From: Lysinibacillus_B sp036662795
GTDB lineage: Bacteria > Bacillota > Bacilli > Bacillales_A > Planococcaceae
Length of the DNA: 64,000 nt
Reading direction: 5' to 3'
Assembly (NCBI RefSeq): GCF_036662795.1
Contig: NZ_JBAFWZ010000001.1
Coordinates: 248,001-312,000 of the forward strand
In this document: positions 53,641-62,468 of the stretch, piece after piece
How positions within the stretch are numbered: position 1 is the first letter of the stretch
Layout of the letters: each line of letters starts with the position of its first letter
The notes under the pieces: model-generated
What the model saw: the letters and a program-made list of their open reading frames with translations, nothing else
Databases searched by the model: none
What the model was told of the DNA's origin: nothing
Position numbers and translations under genes: made by a program

Positions 53641-53678
53641 AAAAAGGACCAAAAAGCAAATTCTTTTGGTCCTTTTAA
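53641..53678. terminator. Bidirectional terminator
   Basis: AAAAGGACCAAAA pairs perfectly with TTTTGGTCCTTTT between convergent genes. Confidence 0.9.
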
Positions 53679-53680
53679 AT

Positions 53681-54133
53681 TTACCCTTTATTTAACCATA
53701 AGGTCATTGGACTTTTTTCAAGGTCCTTTAAAGGCATTTGCCTAATGCTCATCGTACGTTCATACTTATCTTTTTTTAATTCTTGATAAATAAAACCGGA
53801 TTTATCGAGTCCAGCTTGTGCTGCATCCTCCACAGACTGAGCATAATATACTTCATCGATGCCCGCAAAATACATGGCTGTTAAGCACATCGCACACGGC
53901 TCTCCACTAGCATACATCGTAAATCCTGATAAATCATTGGTTTGCAGCTGCTGTTGTGCGCGGCGAATGGCAAGTAACTCCGCATGACCACTCACATCAT
54001 GTACCTTATGTAATTCATTCACACCCTCTGAGATGATGTTATTATCTTTTACTAATACCGCGCCAAATGGTTGTCCACCTTCCTGCACATTTTGAATGGC
54101 CAATTGTACAGCCTTCTCCATAAAACGATTCAA
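53681..54133 (-). CDS. Nucleoside/purine deaminase (guanine deaminase-like)
   Basis: 150 residues. The zinc site is formed by His in GHAELLAIRRA (HAE motif, proton-donor Glu) and the Cys pair in EPCAMC. The C-terminal pattern AAQAGLDKSGFIYQEL resembles Bacillus guanine deaminase, so conversion of guanine to xanthine is the best guess. TTG 54133 has GGAGGAGGA upstream and gives the family N-terminus; GTG 54163 with AAAGGTGGTG is an alternative. Confidence 0.8.
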   Translation of the reverse strand: MNRFMEKAVQLAIQNVQEGGQPFGAVLVKDNNIISEGVNELHKVHDVSGHAELLAIRRAQQQLQTNDLSGFTMYASGEPCAMCLTAMYFAGIDEVYYAQSVEDAAQAGLDKSGFIYQELKKDKYERTMSIRQMPLKDLEKSPMTLWLNKG

Positions 54134-54408
54134 GTTCCATTCCTCCTCCAGCGTATTCTCCACTATATTATCACCACCTTTGATCTTTTATCCATACATC
54201 TATCACAATTATTGTAGAGTATTTAATAATATGGGTATGCTCTTCCCCCGCAGCGTGGGCAAGGATGAGAGTTTTTATTCTTTTAAGGAACAGCGCTTCA
54301 TATTTTCATCATAAATCTCTAAATATTATTCCTATTCAGAGCCAAAATCCTACTTTCTTGTACATTTTTCGTTATACTAGTATTAAGAAGTAGCTTCGGA
54401 GGTAATTT

Positions 54409-55764
54409 ATGCTGAAAATAAAAAAAATAGAATTTATTAAAGTTGTATATGATGAATCTTTATCCCACAATATTTTCTCGATTGCCAATATTATCTTTTC
54501 TAATTATGAGTCAATCCATGGTGCGCTCCTCTATTGGCGAAAAAATAACGATAAAAAGGAATTTACAGCTGAAGGCGATTATAAATTTTTCTATGATATG
54601 GATAATATAACGTACTTTGCCTCTGTAAAATTCCCAAAGCATGTTCGTTTAACAAAGGATCAAAAGCAGGAGCTAGCGTATATTTTATTAGAGGAGCGCG
54701 GTTCTGTTGGCTCTTATAGCTTCCCAACACATCCGGCAAAAAAGAAAAGCTACCCATATAAAAAACAGTTTCAGGCATTAGCCTTCCCAGATAATTTTGA
54801 TGTGAAGTCCATACCGTCGTATATTAAATCAATCGTTACAAAAGTTGATACCGACATGATTTTACACAAGCATCCTCAGTATGATCCCAGCTTTATTACT
54901 GAATATGCAAAATGGCGCTATAAAACAGCTCAAATTCATCCCAATGATTTGAAGCCTTATTTACCGTATATCGATTTTGATGTTATTTGTTATTTAAATC
55001 CTTATTTATCGGAAAGTTATTTGATTGAGCATCTTGATAACGTAAATTTTGAAATGCTAGCAGGAAATTATAGTGTATTGAATCGACTTTCGGAGTCATT
55101 CAGAAGCTTTATCTATTCACAACTTGAGCCTAGTCTTGCTAACGAGCTAAGAGTTCTATTAGAAAATGACGTGGTTGATGAAGAAATTGATGAATTTATC
55201 ATCCCATTTGAAGAAACTGAAACGGCAGACTTACAGTTCTTCCAATATGATTTAGGCACTAACAAATGGATTGGCGGAGAGCATTTAGTGAAGGGAATTC
55301 CTTCCTTAGCTTGTCAGCAATATGATTCTTTAGGCTATAAAAAAGAATCCAATAAAGAGATGGATGCTAAATTTGAGTCTTTTAATGCAATTCAGCGTGA
55401 GCTTATATGCACGACACTAGCACCACATTGGATACACCGTTATCGTGACAAGGTAAATTGGACGATGATTTGTGAAACGAATCCCCATTTAACAGAGGAT
55501 TTCCTATCCTCACATATCAAATATGTTGACTTTTATGCTTTAGGCAATAATACATTATGCTATCTTTCAGAGGAATTCGTAAACAAGTATATGAACCGAT
55601 TTAACCATCAGCAACCGGTTCCGCTTGTTATTCGACATTTAACTCAGGCACTCTACTTAACACACAAGGATACAATTATGGTGGATAGCCATTTACTTCA
55701 TATGTACAATGATTTAATCGATGACGAAGAATTTTTATCTCTACAAAACTTAATTGAACCATAA
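54409..55764 (+). CDS. Unrecognised protein with paired LSE-type repeats
   Basis: 451 residues, no signal or membrane segment. Two related blocks at about 188-237 and 349-398 each contain two units of the pattern [VI]-[DN]-[FW]-x2-[IL]-x2-N-x2-L-[ST]-E-x-[FY]. Similar short helical repeats occur in assorted bacterial and phage proteins; I can give no function. A GGAGG ribosome binding site lies 8 bases before the ATG. It is alone on its strand, between its own start region and a bidirectional terminator. Confidence 0.7.
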   Translation: MLKIKKIEFIKVVYDESLSHNIFSIANIIFSNYESIHGALLYWRKNNDKKEFTAEGDYKFFYDMDNITYFASVKFPKHVRLTKDQKQELAYILLEERGSVGSYSFPTHPAKKKSYPYKKQFQALAFPDNFDVKSIPSYIKSIVTKVDTDMILHKHPQYDPSFITEYAKWRYKTAQIHPNDLKPYLPYIDFDVICYLNPYLSESYLIEHLDNVNFEMLAGNYSVLNRLSESFRSFIYSQLEPSLANELRVLLENDVVDEEIDEFIIPFEETETADLQFFQYDLGTNKWIGGEHLVKGIPSLACQQYDSLGYKKESNKEMDAKFESFNAIQRELICTTLAPHWIHRYRDKVNWTMICETNPHLTEDFLSSHIKYVDFYALGNNTLCYLSEEFVNKYMNRFNHQQPVPLVIRHLTQALYLTHKDTIMVDSHLLHMYNDLIDDEEFLSLQNLIEP

Positions 55765-55870
55765 AAATATACTATTAAAACGTTAAAATCAACTCATATT
55801 ATCAGGCTTAGCGCTCGCCGAAGGACAATGAAGTGACTGGGCTTGCCAAGTTCTACGTAACAAAAACAGT

Positions 55871-55903
55871 AAAAAGAGCGAGACATTATCTCGCTCTTTT
55901 TTA
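55871..55903. terminator. Bidirectional terminator
   Basis: AAAAAGAGCGAGA pairs perfectly with TCTCGCTCTTTTT around a 5-base loop. Confidence 0.92.
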
Positions 55904-57613
55904 TAGTTGAACTAATCCCTCTTCAATTAATTTTGAGAAATCTGTAGCATTTAAAGGCTTGCTAAAATAATATCCTTGAACATATTCACATGCCTGTTCC
56001 TTTAAAATTTCAAGCTCCTCGAACTCTTCTACACCTTCAGCTACAACCGTTAAATTTAAGGCATGGGCTAACGCGATAATTGCAGATACCATTGCTACTC
56101 CAGAAGGTTCATTACCTATATTCTGTATAAACGAACGGTCAATTTTTAAAGAATCGATTGGAAATTGCTTTAAATAACTAAGAGATGAATACCCTGTTCC
56201 AAAGTCATCAATAGCAATTAGAATCCCCATTGCTTTGATTTCTTGAATTTTATTAATAAGGTCATCATTTTGATCCATCATGCTCATTTCAGTAATTTCA
56301 ATTTCAAGATGGTTAGGATCTACTCTTACGTCGCTAATGATCTCCTTTAGTCTCGATACGAATGTATTTTCTGCTAAATGGCGCGGTGAAATATTTACGG
56401 CCATTCGATAATCCGTGCCATATTTTTCGTTCCATTCTTTTACTTGCATGGACGCATTTCGTAAAACCCATTCACCTATGTCAGAAATAAGACCACATTT
56501 TTCTGCAAAAGGGATAAAATGATTTGGTGGTACAAAACCTAATTCAGGATCATTCCAACGAATTAACGCCTCCATCCCTACCTTTTTATTTTTTTGAATA
56601 TTCATCTTTGGCTGATAATATAGCTCAAAGGAATTATCACGAAGTGCTTGATGAAGCTTTGTTTCAAGGAGTAGCCCTTGATCATTCATGCCGCTCATAT
56701 TCTCGTTATATAATAGGCAGCTATTCCCTTTATATTTTTTTGCTTCATACATTGCTGTATCCGCATGCTTTAATAATTTTGTCGCATTTTCACCATGGTC
56801 AGGATAAATACTAATCCCCATACTAATGCTTGAATAAAATTCGTAATCATAATATGTAAAACGCTCGTTGAATACCGCCATTATCTTATTGGCCATTTCA
56901 TCCATTCTAGAAATATCATTTAATACATAAACAAATTCATCTCCGTTTAATCGATAAAATGATTCTGTTCCAATATCAATTGCTGCTAATCTGTCCGCAA
57001 TATTTATTAGAAACATATCGCCGGCTTTATGCCCTAATCCATCATTAATATTTTTAAAACGATTAACATCTAGGAGGAGTAACGCAAATTTAGAGCTGTT
57101 ACGATAGTTGTTTATAATTTCATTTTCCAATCGTTTTAATAAACTTCTGCGATTTGGCAAACCTGTTAAATCATCGTGATAAGCGATATACGTAATCTTT
57201 TTAATATTCTTTTGTGCAGTAATATCTGTACGGATAGAAATATATTGATATGGCTTACCTTTTTCATTTAAGAAAGGAACAATAGTCGTTTGTACCCAAT
57301 ACAATGAGCCGTCCTTTGCTCTATTGCAAATTTCGCCATTCCACGTTTTCCCGTTACCAATGTTTCTCCACATCTCACGAAAAAAAGATTTAGGATGATG
57401 ACCTGAGTTTAAAACTCGATGATCTTGACCTATTAATTCTTCGTGTGTATATTTTGATATTTCGCAAAAACGATCATTAACAGAAGTAATCGTACCTCTA
57501 TGATCTGTTACAGCAACAATTGCAGACTCGTCTAATGCTGCTTTCAAATCCTTTAATTCTGATAATGATAAGTCCATTACTTCCAAAACTTTAGAGTAAC
57601 TATAATCTAGCAT
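55901..57613 (-). CDS. PAS-GGDEF-EAL cyclic-di-GMP protein
   Basis: 570 residues, soluble. PAS/PAC at about 22-140 (VTDHRGTITSVNDRF, then the KDGSLYWVQTTIVPF block). A GGDEF domain at about 150-300 has NGDEF in place of GGDEF, so cyclase activity may be low. The EAL domain (about 315-565) keeps EALIRW, the EITE acidic site, DDFGTGYSSL and EGVE, consistent with c-di-GMP phosphodiesterase activity. Sensory input is through PAS. Single gene; c-di-GMP would link to motility, fitting the chemoreceptor and flagellin nearby. Confidence 0.92.
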   Translation of the reverse strand: MLDYSYSKVLEVMDLSLSELKDLKAALDESAIVAVTDHRGTITSVNDRFCEISKYTHEELIGQDHRVLNSGHHPKSFFREMWRNIGNGKTWNGEICNRAKDGSLYWVQTTIVPFLNEKGKPYQYISIRTDITAQKNIKKITYIAYHDDLTGLPNRRSLLKRLENEIINNYRNSSKFALLLLDVNRFKNINDGLGHKAGDMFLINIADRLAAIDIGTESFYRLNGDEFVYVLNDISRMDEMANKIMAVFNERFTYYDYEFYSSISMGISIYPDHGENATKLLKHADTAMYEAKKYKGNSCLLYNENMSGMNDQGLLLETKLHQALRDNSFELYYQPKMNIQKNKKVGMEALIRWNDPELGFVPPNHFIPFAEKCGLISDIGEWVLRNASMQVKEWNEKYGTDYRMAVNISPRHLAENTFVSRLKEIISDVRVDPNHLEIEITEMSMMDQNDDLINKIQEIKAMGILIAIDDFGTGYSSLSYLKQFPIDSLKIDRSFIQNIGNEPSGVAMVSAIIALAHALNLTVVAEGVEEFEELEILKEQACEYVQGYYFSKPLNATDFSKLIEEGLVQL

Positions 57614-57806
57614 GGCTTTCTCTCCATTCGAAATAGCATTACTACAAATTTATAGAATCAGATAATTATTGGTGAAAATTACTACTTTTTATTCTCATTC
57701 CCATTATATTGCTAGAGAATGTTTATTTACAATATATATCGGCAATATTATTCGATTAAATAAGACAAAATTCTACATAATGAATATTTTTTCTACAAAA
57801 GCAATA

Positions 57807-57840
57807 ATAAGCTGCTATGAGATATCCATGGCAGCTTATC
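57807..57840 (-). terminator. Possible terminator of the chemoreceptor gene at 57845
   Basis: ATAAGCTGC pairs with GCAGCTTAT around a 15-base loop; on the minus strand the following tract is T-rich but interrupted. Confidence 0.5.
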
Positions 57841-57844
57841 ATTA

Positions 57845-59377
57845 CTACTTAATTTTCTCAATTAGGCTGTACATACCGTCTGCAATTTTATTTAATGTTG
57901 TGATTGCTTCATTTAAAGATTCTACTGAATGATACTGATCGACAGAGGAATTAGATATTACTGCAATATTATTTACTGTAAGATTGTTTGTGTGAGCTAC
58001 ATTATTAAATAATTCCATTGATTGAACGGTTTGAGAAATCAAATAGTCAGTAGATTCGGCAATAGATAGGATATGCTGCTCGACATCTGAAATTGTACTT
58101 ACAATCGAGTCGAACGTAGCCTCTGTTGTTTGAATTGATTCATTCCCCTGATAGATTTCATTCATTCCAAGATCCATTTTTTTTGCTACTGTAGCAATTT
58201 GATGCTGAATAGAGTCCATCACTTCATTAATTTCTTTTGCTGATGCTTGTGTTCCTGTAGCTAAATTCCGAATTTCTGAAGCAACGACGGAGAAGCCTTT
58301 TCCATGCTCTCCAGCTCGTGCAGCTTCAATTGATGCATTTAGGGCAAGTAATTGTGTTTGCTCAGAAATGTTATGAATGACATTTAATAATTTCGTAATT
58401 TCGGAAGACTGATCTGCTAAAGTATCCACTAACTCATTAATAGACTGTATTGTCGTTGTAATAGTCCCCATTTGCACAGTAATCGCATGAATGCTATCCT
58501 TGCCAGAAGCTGCCCTCGTCAGGCTATTTTTAGCTTGAATTGCAACTCTCTCTGTTTTTTCATGAATCGCATGGAATCTTTGGATATTTTCATTATTCTG
58601 CGTTATTGCTTGATTCATAGCAGCTGCTTCTTCATCCGTAGTTGCTTTTAGCCCTTGTAAGGCATTTGATATATTTAGACTTGCAGAAGCTGCTTGTGAT
58701 GATCCGCCTGTTAACACGATTGATAATTCTTTTAACTGGGCACCCTCTGCTTCCATTTCATGAATGACTTCTGTTAACTGTTGCTCCGCAATTTGGGTTT
58801 CTTTTGCTAGAAGGGCTTCTCGAGCCTTTCCATTTCGAATAATAACAATTGTAGCCGCCGCAGTAGCTACTAAAAAGATTGCATGAATCATCAATAATGA
58901 AAATCGATAGTCCTCTGTTCCACATAGAAGTTGTGGGAAAAAGAAATAACCAGCAAAATGATGAATCGCAAAAATAATCGTACTGTAGATTACTAAAGAG
59001 ATTCTTTGAAAACTAGCAATAATGGCTAATACCATAAAAATAGAAAAGTGATATTCTACTAAACCATTCCCACCAGCAATAATTGACACACTAGACGCTG
59101 TTAATGTAAGTGTTAACAGCACTGGTAACGTACTGTGATACTTATTCTTATAATACAGGGCTACGCTTATGGCGAATAAAATGATGGGTATAATAAAAAT
59201 GAAATTTAATAGAACGAGTAAACCTCCAGTTACTGTTGCTATTCCTTGAAGAGAACGATACGTTTCTAACACATTAAAATAGCGGTGTAGTACATGAATG
59301 ACAACAGATAACAATACGACAAACAGTGTGAGCATTAGCATTAATTTATTTTGACTGAGCTGCTTATTATGAACCAT
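57845..59377 (-). CDS. Polytopic methyl-accepting chemotaxis protein
   Basis: 510 residues from ATG 59377 (AAAGGGAG at 6 bases; the frame is open ten codons further without one). The N-terminal ~185 residues form about six membrane helices instead of a periplasmic sensor, then no clear HAMP, then the signalling coiled coil with SEQTQLLALNASIEAARAGE and FSVVASEIRNLATG. It probably senses membrane or cytoplasmic signals. No CheR pentapeptide. Confidence 0.88.
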   Translation of the reverse strand: MVHNKQLSQNKLMLMLTLFVVLLSVVIHVLHRYFNVLETYRSLQGIATVTGGLLVLLNFIFIIPIILFAISVALYYKNKYHSTLPVLLTLTLTASSVSIIAGGNGLVEYHFSIFMVLAIIASFQRISLVIYSTIIFAIHHFAGYFFFPQLLCGTEDYRFSLLMIHAIFLVATAAATIVIIRNGKAREALLAKETQIAEQQLTEVIHEMEAEGAQLKELSIVLTGGSSQAASASLNISNALQGLKATTDEEAAAMNQAITQNNENIQRFHAIHEKTERVAIQAKNSLTRAASGKDSIHAITVQMGTITTTIQSINELVDTLADQSSEITKLLNVIHNISEQTQLLALNASIEAARAGEHGKGFSVVASEIRNLATGTQASAKEINEVMDSIQHQIATVAKKMDLGMNEIYQGNESIQTTEATFDSIVSTISDVEQHILSIAESTDYLISQTVQSMELFNNVAHTNNLTVNNIAVISNSSVDQYHSVESLNEAITTLNKIADGMYSLIEKIK

Positions 59378-59533
59378 TCTAAACTCCCTTTCTAAGCAAA
59401 TTATCATTAGTTCTATATTTTGAACATATATCCCATTTAGTCCTATTGTTGCATAATAATGCTCAACAATAAAGAAAAATATTCCGGAATACGTAAAAAG
59501 TAACTTTCGAAAATTAAATCCTACAAAAACAAA

Positions 59534-59571
59534 AGCAACCTTACATGATTTATTAATCAGTAAGGTTGCTA
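59534..59571 (-). terminator. Terminator of the small paralogue pair
   Basis: AGCAACCTTAC pairs perfectly with GTAAGGTTGCT, with an inner TGATT/AATCA extension; TTTTGTTTTT follows on the minus strand. Confidence 0.88.
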
Positions 59572-59584
59572 AGTGACGGCAATT

Positions 59585-59752
59585 TTAGCTGGCGTATTCA
59601 TCCTGACCTCTTTTCTGTTGGGCCCGTTCATTATAGGCATCCAACTGCTCTTGAGATAAATTCAAAATAAAATAATGAAAATTAATTGGTTCTAACCCAT
59701 GCTCCTCACATGCTTGTTTGTAGTGTTCATAAGCTTGGCGATAATCTGTCAT
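59585..59752 (-). CDS. Small hypothetical protein, second paralogue (55 residues)
   Basis: MTDYRQAYEHYKQACEEHGL... shares EPINFHY-[FY] and LSQEQL-[ND]-AYNE-[QR]-A with the gene just upstream, so the two are tandem duplicates. Three bases separate the genes and its AAAGGAAG ribosome binding site lies in the end of the first. Soluble, helical, with one Cys. Family unknown. Confidence 0.72.
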   Translation of the reverse strand: MTDYRQAYEHYKQACEEHGLEPINFHYFILNLSQEQLDAYNERAQQKRGQDEYAS

Positions 59753-59755
59753 TCT

Positions 59756-59911
59756 TTAATTACTTCCTTTCGAGTTACGTGCTTGTTCATTATAAGCATT
59801 TAACTGCTCTTGCGATAATTGAATTACATAATAATGAAAGTTGATTGGCTCAAGTCCGAATTGCTCACATTTTTTTAAATAGATTTCATATCCTTCACGA
59901 TAAATTGACAT
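59756..59911 (-). CDS. Small hypothetical protein, first paralogue (51 residues)
   Basis: MSIYREGYEIYLKKCEQFGL... with the conserved EPINFHYY core and a C-terminal helix. GGGGGAT precedes the ATG. A strong sigma-A promoter crossed by an inverted repeat lies directly upstream, and a strong terminator follows the second copy, so this is a complete two-gene operon. Function unknown; size and regulation resemble small regulators or adaptors. Confidence 0.72.
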   Translation of the reverse strand: MSIYREGYEIYLKKCEQFGLEPINFHYYVIQLSQEQLNAYNEQARNSKGSN

Positions 59912-59931
59912 ACTATTATCCCCCATTCAGT

Positions 59932-59973
59932 TGTACTATAACAGATTGTTATTTATGTATTTAATATAGTACA
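59932..59973 (-). promoter_or_regulatory. Inverted repeat at the promoter of the paralogue pair
   Basis: TGTACTATA (59932-59940) and TATAGTACA (59965-59973) are perfect 9-bp arms separated by 24 bases. One arm overlaps the -10, so a repressor bound here would block transcription. Confidence 0.6.
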
Positions 59974-59991
59974 GATTAGCTTGAGTGTCAA
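59963..59991 (-). promoter_or_regulatory. Sigma-A promoter of the paralogue pair
   Basis: On the minus strand TTGACA (59986-59991) is 17 bases from TATATT (59963-59968). Confidence 0.78.
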
Positions 59992-60050
59992 CAAATATTC
60001 TGAAAAATTTTATAATACTAAAAGCCTGTAGTAGCATACAGGCTTTTAGT

Positions 60051-61004
60051 TTACATAATTAAATTATTGAAAGGATTATTGTTCATTACTTCTTGAATTT
60101 GCTCATCTTCAATATGTGTATATATTTGTGTTGTAGCTACACTAGAGTGACCTAAAATATGCTGTAAGCTTCGGATATCTGCTCCAGCCTTATACATCAT
60201 TGTTGCTGAAGTATGCCTTAGCTTATGAGGTGTTAGGTTGTCTCTTTGCAGCGCGGCAACATTTATTTTCTTCACGATTTTAGCAACCGTTTGTCGAGTT
60301 AGACGTGTACCTTTTTGAGAAACAAATAAAGGCTCCTCTCCGCTCCCTTTAAAAATATGACGTTCCTTTAAATAGCTTTCAAGAGCCGTCATACATGCAT
60401 CGTTTAAATATACTGTCCGTTCTTTATTCCCTTTCCCAATAACCGTTACCTTTCGATCTTGAATTGAATTCAAATTTAATGAACATAGCTCAGTCACCCG
60501 AATGCCTAAGTTTAATAGGAACATCATCATACATAAATCACGTTTGCTATGTAGACGACCTTCTATCGAATGAATAAATACTGTTGCCTCCTCCATATTT
60601 AAATAAACCGGTTTACGCTTCCCTAGCTTTGGTGCTTCTAATTCTTCTGCAATATTTTCGTCAATTAGTCTTCGCTTTCCTTTCAAGTATTTAAAAAAAG
60701 ATTTTAACGTTGCAACTTTACGTGCTCTCGCTGCTGCTGAATTTTGACGCTGTACCTCACAATATTCTAAAAATAAGTAAAGATCTTCTAATGAAAGCTC
60801 CTTTATCCAATCAATAGTTATATCTGAAATATCAACTTTATGTATTTCATTCGTTGGTAGATCCTCCTGAACAGCCTTTAAAAATCGAAAGACTAACACT
60901 AAGTCATATTGGTATTCATTCCTTGTACGCTGAGATTTCCCTGTGATGGTAGTTAAATAAATTAAAAAGTCTTTTAAAATCTTTGGTAGCTTACCTTGTG
61001 TCAT
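60051..61004 (-). CDS. Tyrosine recombinase (XerC/D-like)
   Basis: 317 residues. SAM-like N-terminal core-binding domain (about 1-110), then the catalytic domain with all six residues: Arg169 (NLGIRVTEL), Lys191 (GKGNKER), His260 and Arg263 (HKLRHT), His286 (LGHSS), Tyr295 (IYTH). It cuts and rejoins DNA at specific sites. It is not next to a tRNA or prophage, so it may be an additional Xer or an inversion recombinase. GAGGTGACAAC precedes the ATG. A LexA-like box lies about 100 bases upstream. Confidence 0.92.
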   Translation of the reverse strand: MTQGKLPKILKDFLIYLTTITGKSQRTRNEYQYDLVLVFRFLKAVQEDLPTNEIHKVDISDITIDWIKELSLEDLYLFLEYCEVQRQNSAAARARKVATLKSFFKYLKGKRRLIDENIAEELEAPKLGKRKPVYLNMEEATVFIHSIEGRLHSKRDLCMMMFLLNLGIRVTELCSLNLNSIQDRKVTVIGKGNKERTVYLNDACMTALESYLKERHIFKGSGEEPLFVSQKGTRLTRQTVAKIVKKINVAALQRDNLTPHKLRHTSATMMYKAGADIRSLQHILGHSSVATTQIYTHIEDEQIQEVMNNNPFNNLIM

Positions 61005-61035
61005 GTTGTCACCTCTTCATTCTATATTTTAGCAT

Positions 61036-61068
61036 AAAAAAGGTTCCCAAATTCATATTTGGGAACTT
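61036..61068 (-). terminator. Hairpin with T-run just upstream of the recombinase gene
   Basis: GTTCCCAAAT and ATTTGGGAAC form a perfect 10-bp stem with a 4-base loop; on the minus strand TTTTTT follows. Only about 35 bases before the recombinase start, so it may act as an attenuator in the leader or as a second terminator of flagellin. Confidence 0.65.
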
Positions 61069-61102
61069 TATTAAGATTTCTAGAATAAACCGACCTAAAA
61101 TA

Positions 61103-61116
61103 AGAACATATGTTCC
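61103..61116 (-). promoter_or_regulatory. LexA/DinR-like box upstream of the recombinase
   Basis: AGAACATATGTTCC contains GAAC-N4-GTTC and matches 13 of 14 positions of the Bacillus SOS consensus CGAACRNRYGTTYC. Confidence 0.5.
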
Positions 61117-61220
61117 CTATCGTTAAAATCGCATTCAGAAGCATCGAAATATCCTTTCACGTATAGTTATCCATCTCGAATCGTCTGAGAGCACATTTCA
61201 GAAAGCGCACTTTTCAAGAT

Positions 61221-61276
61221 AAAAAAGAAGATTCCTTTTGCATGCTACTAAAAAATAACAATACTAAAAGGAATCT
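61221..61276 (-). terminator. Terminator of the flagellin gene
   Basis: AGATTCCTTTT and AAAAGGAATCT form a perfect 11-bp stem with a long loop; on the minus strand TTTTTT follows shortly after. Confidence 0.7.
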
Positions 61277-61345
61277 CTGCCTGAGACGTTATTAAATTTT
61301 TTCAAGTTATTATAACCCTTCTATTCAATCGTATTTGGCAAAATT

Positions 61346-62194
61346 TTAAAAATAATACCTTTTCTCTATCTTTGGATTTAGCAGCTGTAAAATAGAATAT
61401 GCTTGTTGCCTGTGCAACGACATTGCATACATTGTTGCCTGCATGAGAATACTCGCCTTCGTCATATTCATCATCTCTTTAGCAATATCTGCATCTCGAA
61501 TTCTAGATTCAGCAGCCGTTAAATTTTCTGCTGTATTTTCTGTAACATTATAGGCATGCTCTAAACGGTTATAGGAAGCTCCTAAACTTGCACGTTCTTT
61601 TGATACTCTTTTTAATGATTCATCTAAAGCAGACATAGCCGACTCTGCATTTTCTCTCGTTCTAATATTCAAGCCATCTAATCCAATTGCTGCACCGCCC
61701 ATGCCGTTAATAAAAACATCAATCGATTGTCCACTATTTGCTCCGACTTGTATTTTTATTGGATTATTTGCATGATCACCATTTAGCAGTGGTTTTGTAT
61801 TGAATTCAGTGTCTGAGGATATTCGATTAATTTCCTTCATTAGCTCTTGGAATTCTAAATCAAGTAACTCCCTATCACTATCAGTTAATGTGTCATTTGC
61901 AGCTTGAACGGATAATTCACGCATTCGTTGAATAATTGCATGCGTTTCATTTAACGCTCCTTCAGCCGTTTGGATGAGAGACATGCCATCTTGAATATTT
62001 TTACTCGCCATATTCAATCCCCTGATTTGTGCGCGCATTTTTTCTGAAATAGCTAACCCGGCCGGATCATCCGCAGCACTATTTATTCGATACCCTGTAG
62101 AAATGCGAAGTAATGCTTTATTCATTGCATTCATATTACGTTGGTAATGACTATACATAGATAGCCCGGTTGCATACCATGCCCCAATACGCAT
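61346..62194 (-). CDS. Short, divergent flagellin
   Basis: 282 residues. D0/D1 domains: LLRISTGYRINSAADDPAGL and AISEKMRAQIRGL near the N-terminus, ESRIRDADIAKEMM in the C-terminal helix. The variable D2/D3 region is almost absent. The extreme ends are unusual: MRIGAWYATGLSMYSH in place of the normal MRINHN-like start, and a basic aromatic ending KIEKRYYF after LLN. ATG 62194 has AGGGGGTG upstream. No other flagellar gene is near. It may be a minor or specialised filament subunit, or poorly exported. Confidence 0.85.
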   Translation of the reverse strand: MRIGAWYATGLSMYSHYQRNMNAMNKALLRISTGYRINSAADDPAGLAISEKMRAQIRGLNMASKNIQDGMSLIQTAEGALNETHAIIQRMRELSVQAANDTLTDSDRELLDLEFQELMKEINRISSDTEFNTKPLLNGDHANNPIKIQVGANSGQSIDVFINGMGGAAIGLDGLNIRTRENAESAMSALDESLKRVSKERASLGASYNRLEHAYNVTENTAENLTAAESRIRDADIAKEMMNMTKASILMQATMYAMSLHRQQAYSILQLLNPKIEKRYYF

Positions 62195-62280
62195 TTTAGC
62201 ACCCCCTCTCAATTATATTATCGGTAAAATGTTCTATATAATGAACTCTATTCCAATAAAATATTAGTGAATACTAATAT

Positions 62281-62311
62281 AAAAAAGCCTAGCTCTAAAA
62301 TAGAACTAAGC
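62281..62311 (-). terminator. Terminator of the recombinase-like three-gene unit
   Basis: On the minus strand GCTTAGTTCTA pairs with TAGAGCTAGGC (two wobbles), followed by six Ts. It separates the upstream unit from flagellin. Confidence 0.82.
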
Positions 62312-62467
62312 AAAAATCGACTGAAGGTACGCAGGTATACTTTCATAATTTTTATAAAGTAGATATAGCAAAAAAACTATTATAGCGAAAAAAATCAACT
62401 TTTTTGCTATCTTAAATAAAATGTAAAGTACGACAAAAAAGATAATAGTGGATAGTAGTACTTCCAC
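62306..62467 (-). CDS. Small two-helix membrane protein (53 residues)
   Basis: MEVLLSTIIFFVVLYILF... (GTG start at 62467) has two hydrophobic helices (about 3-19 and 24-38) separated by a short basic loop (KIAKK). GGGGGA lies 5-6 bases upstream. It begins one base after the stop codon of the 135-residue gene, so translation is coupled. Function unknown. Confidence 0.7.
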   Translation of the reverse strand: MEVLLSTIIFFVVLYILFKIAKKLIFFAIIVFLLYLLYKNYESIPAYLQSIFA

Positions 62468-62468
62468 A

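Larger units (their letters stand above)
61005..61345. other. Intergenic region between recombinase and flagellin genes
   Basis: 341 bases holding two hairpins (61043-61066 and 61229-61276) and a LexA-like palindrome (61103-61116). No ORF with a ribosome binding site. Confidence 0.6.

Noticed and set aside
57669..57932. 87-codon plus-strand frame between the EAL protein and chemoreceptor genes
   Set aside because: No ribosome binding site and it runs into the opposite-strand gene; an A/T-rich chance frame.
60051..61004. Prophage or integrative element integrase
   Set aside because: The recombinase is complete, but there is no adjacent tRNA, att-like direct repeat, phage gene or excisionase.
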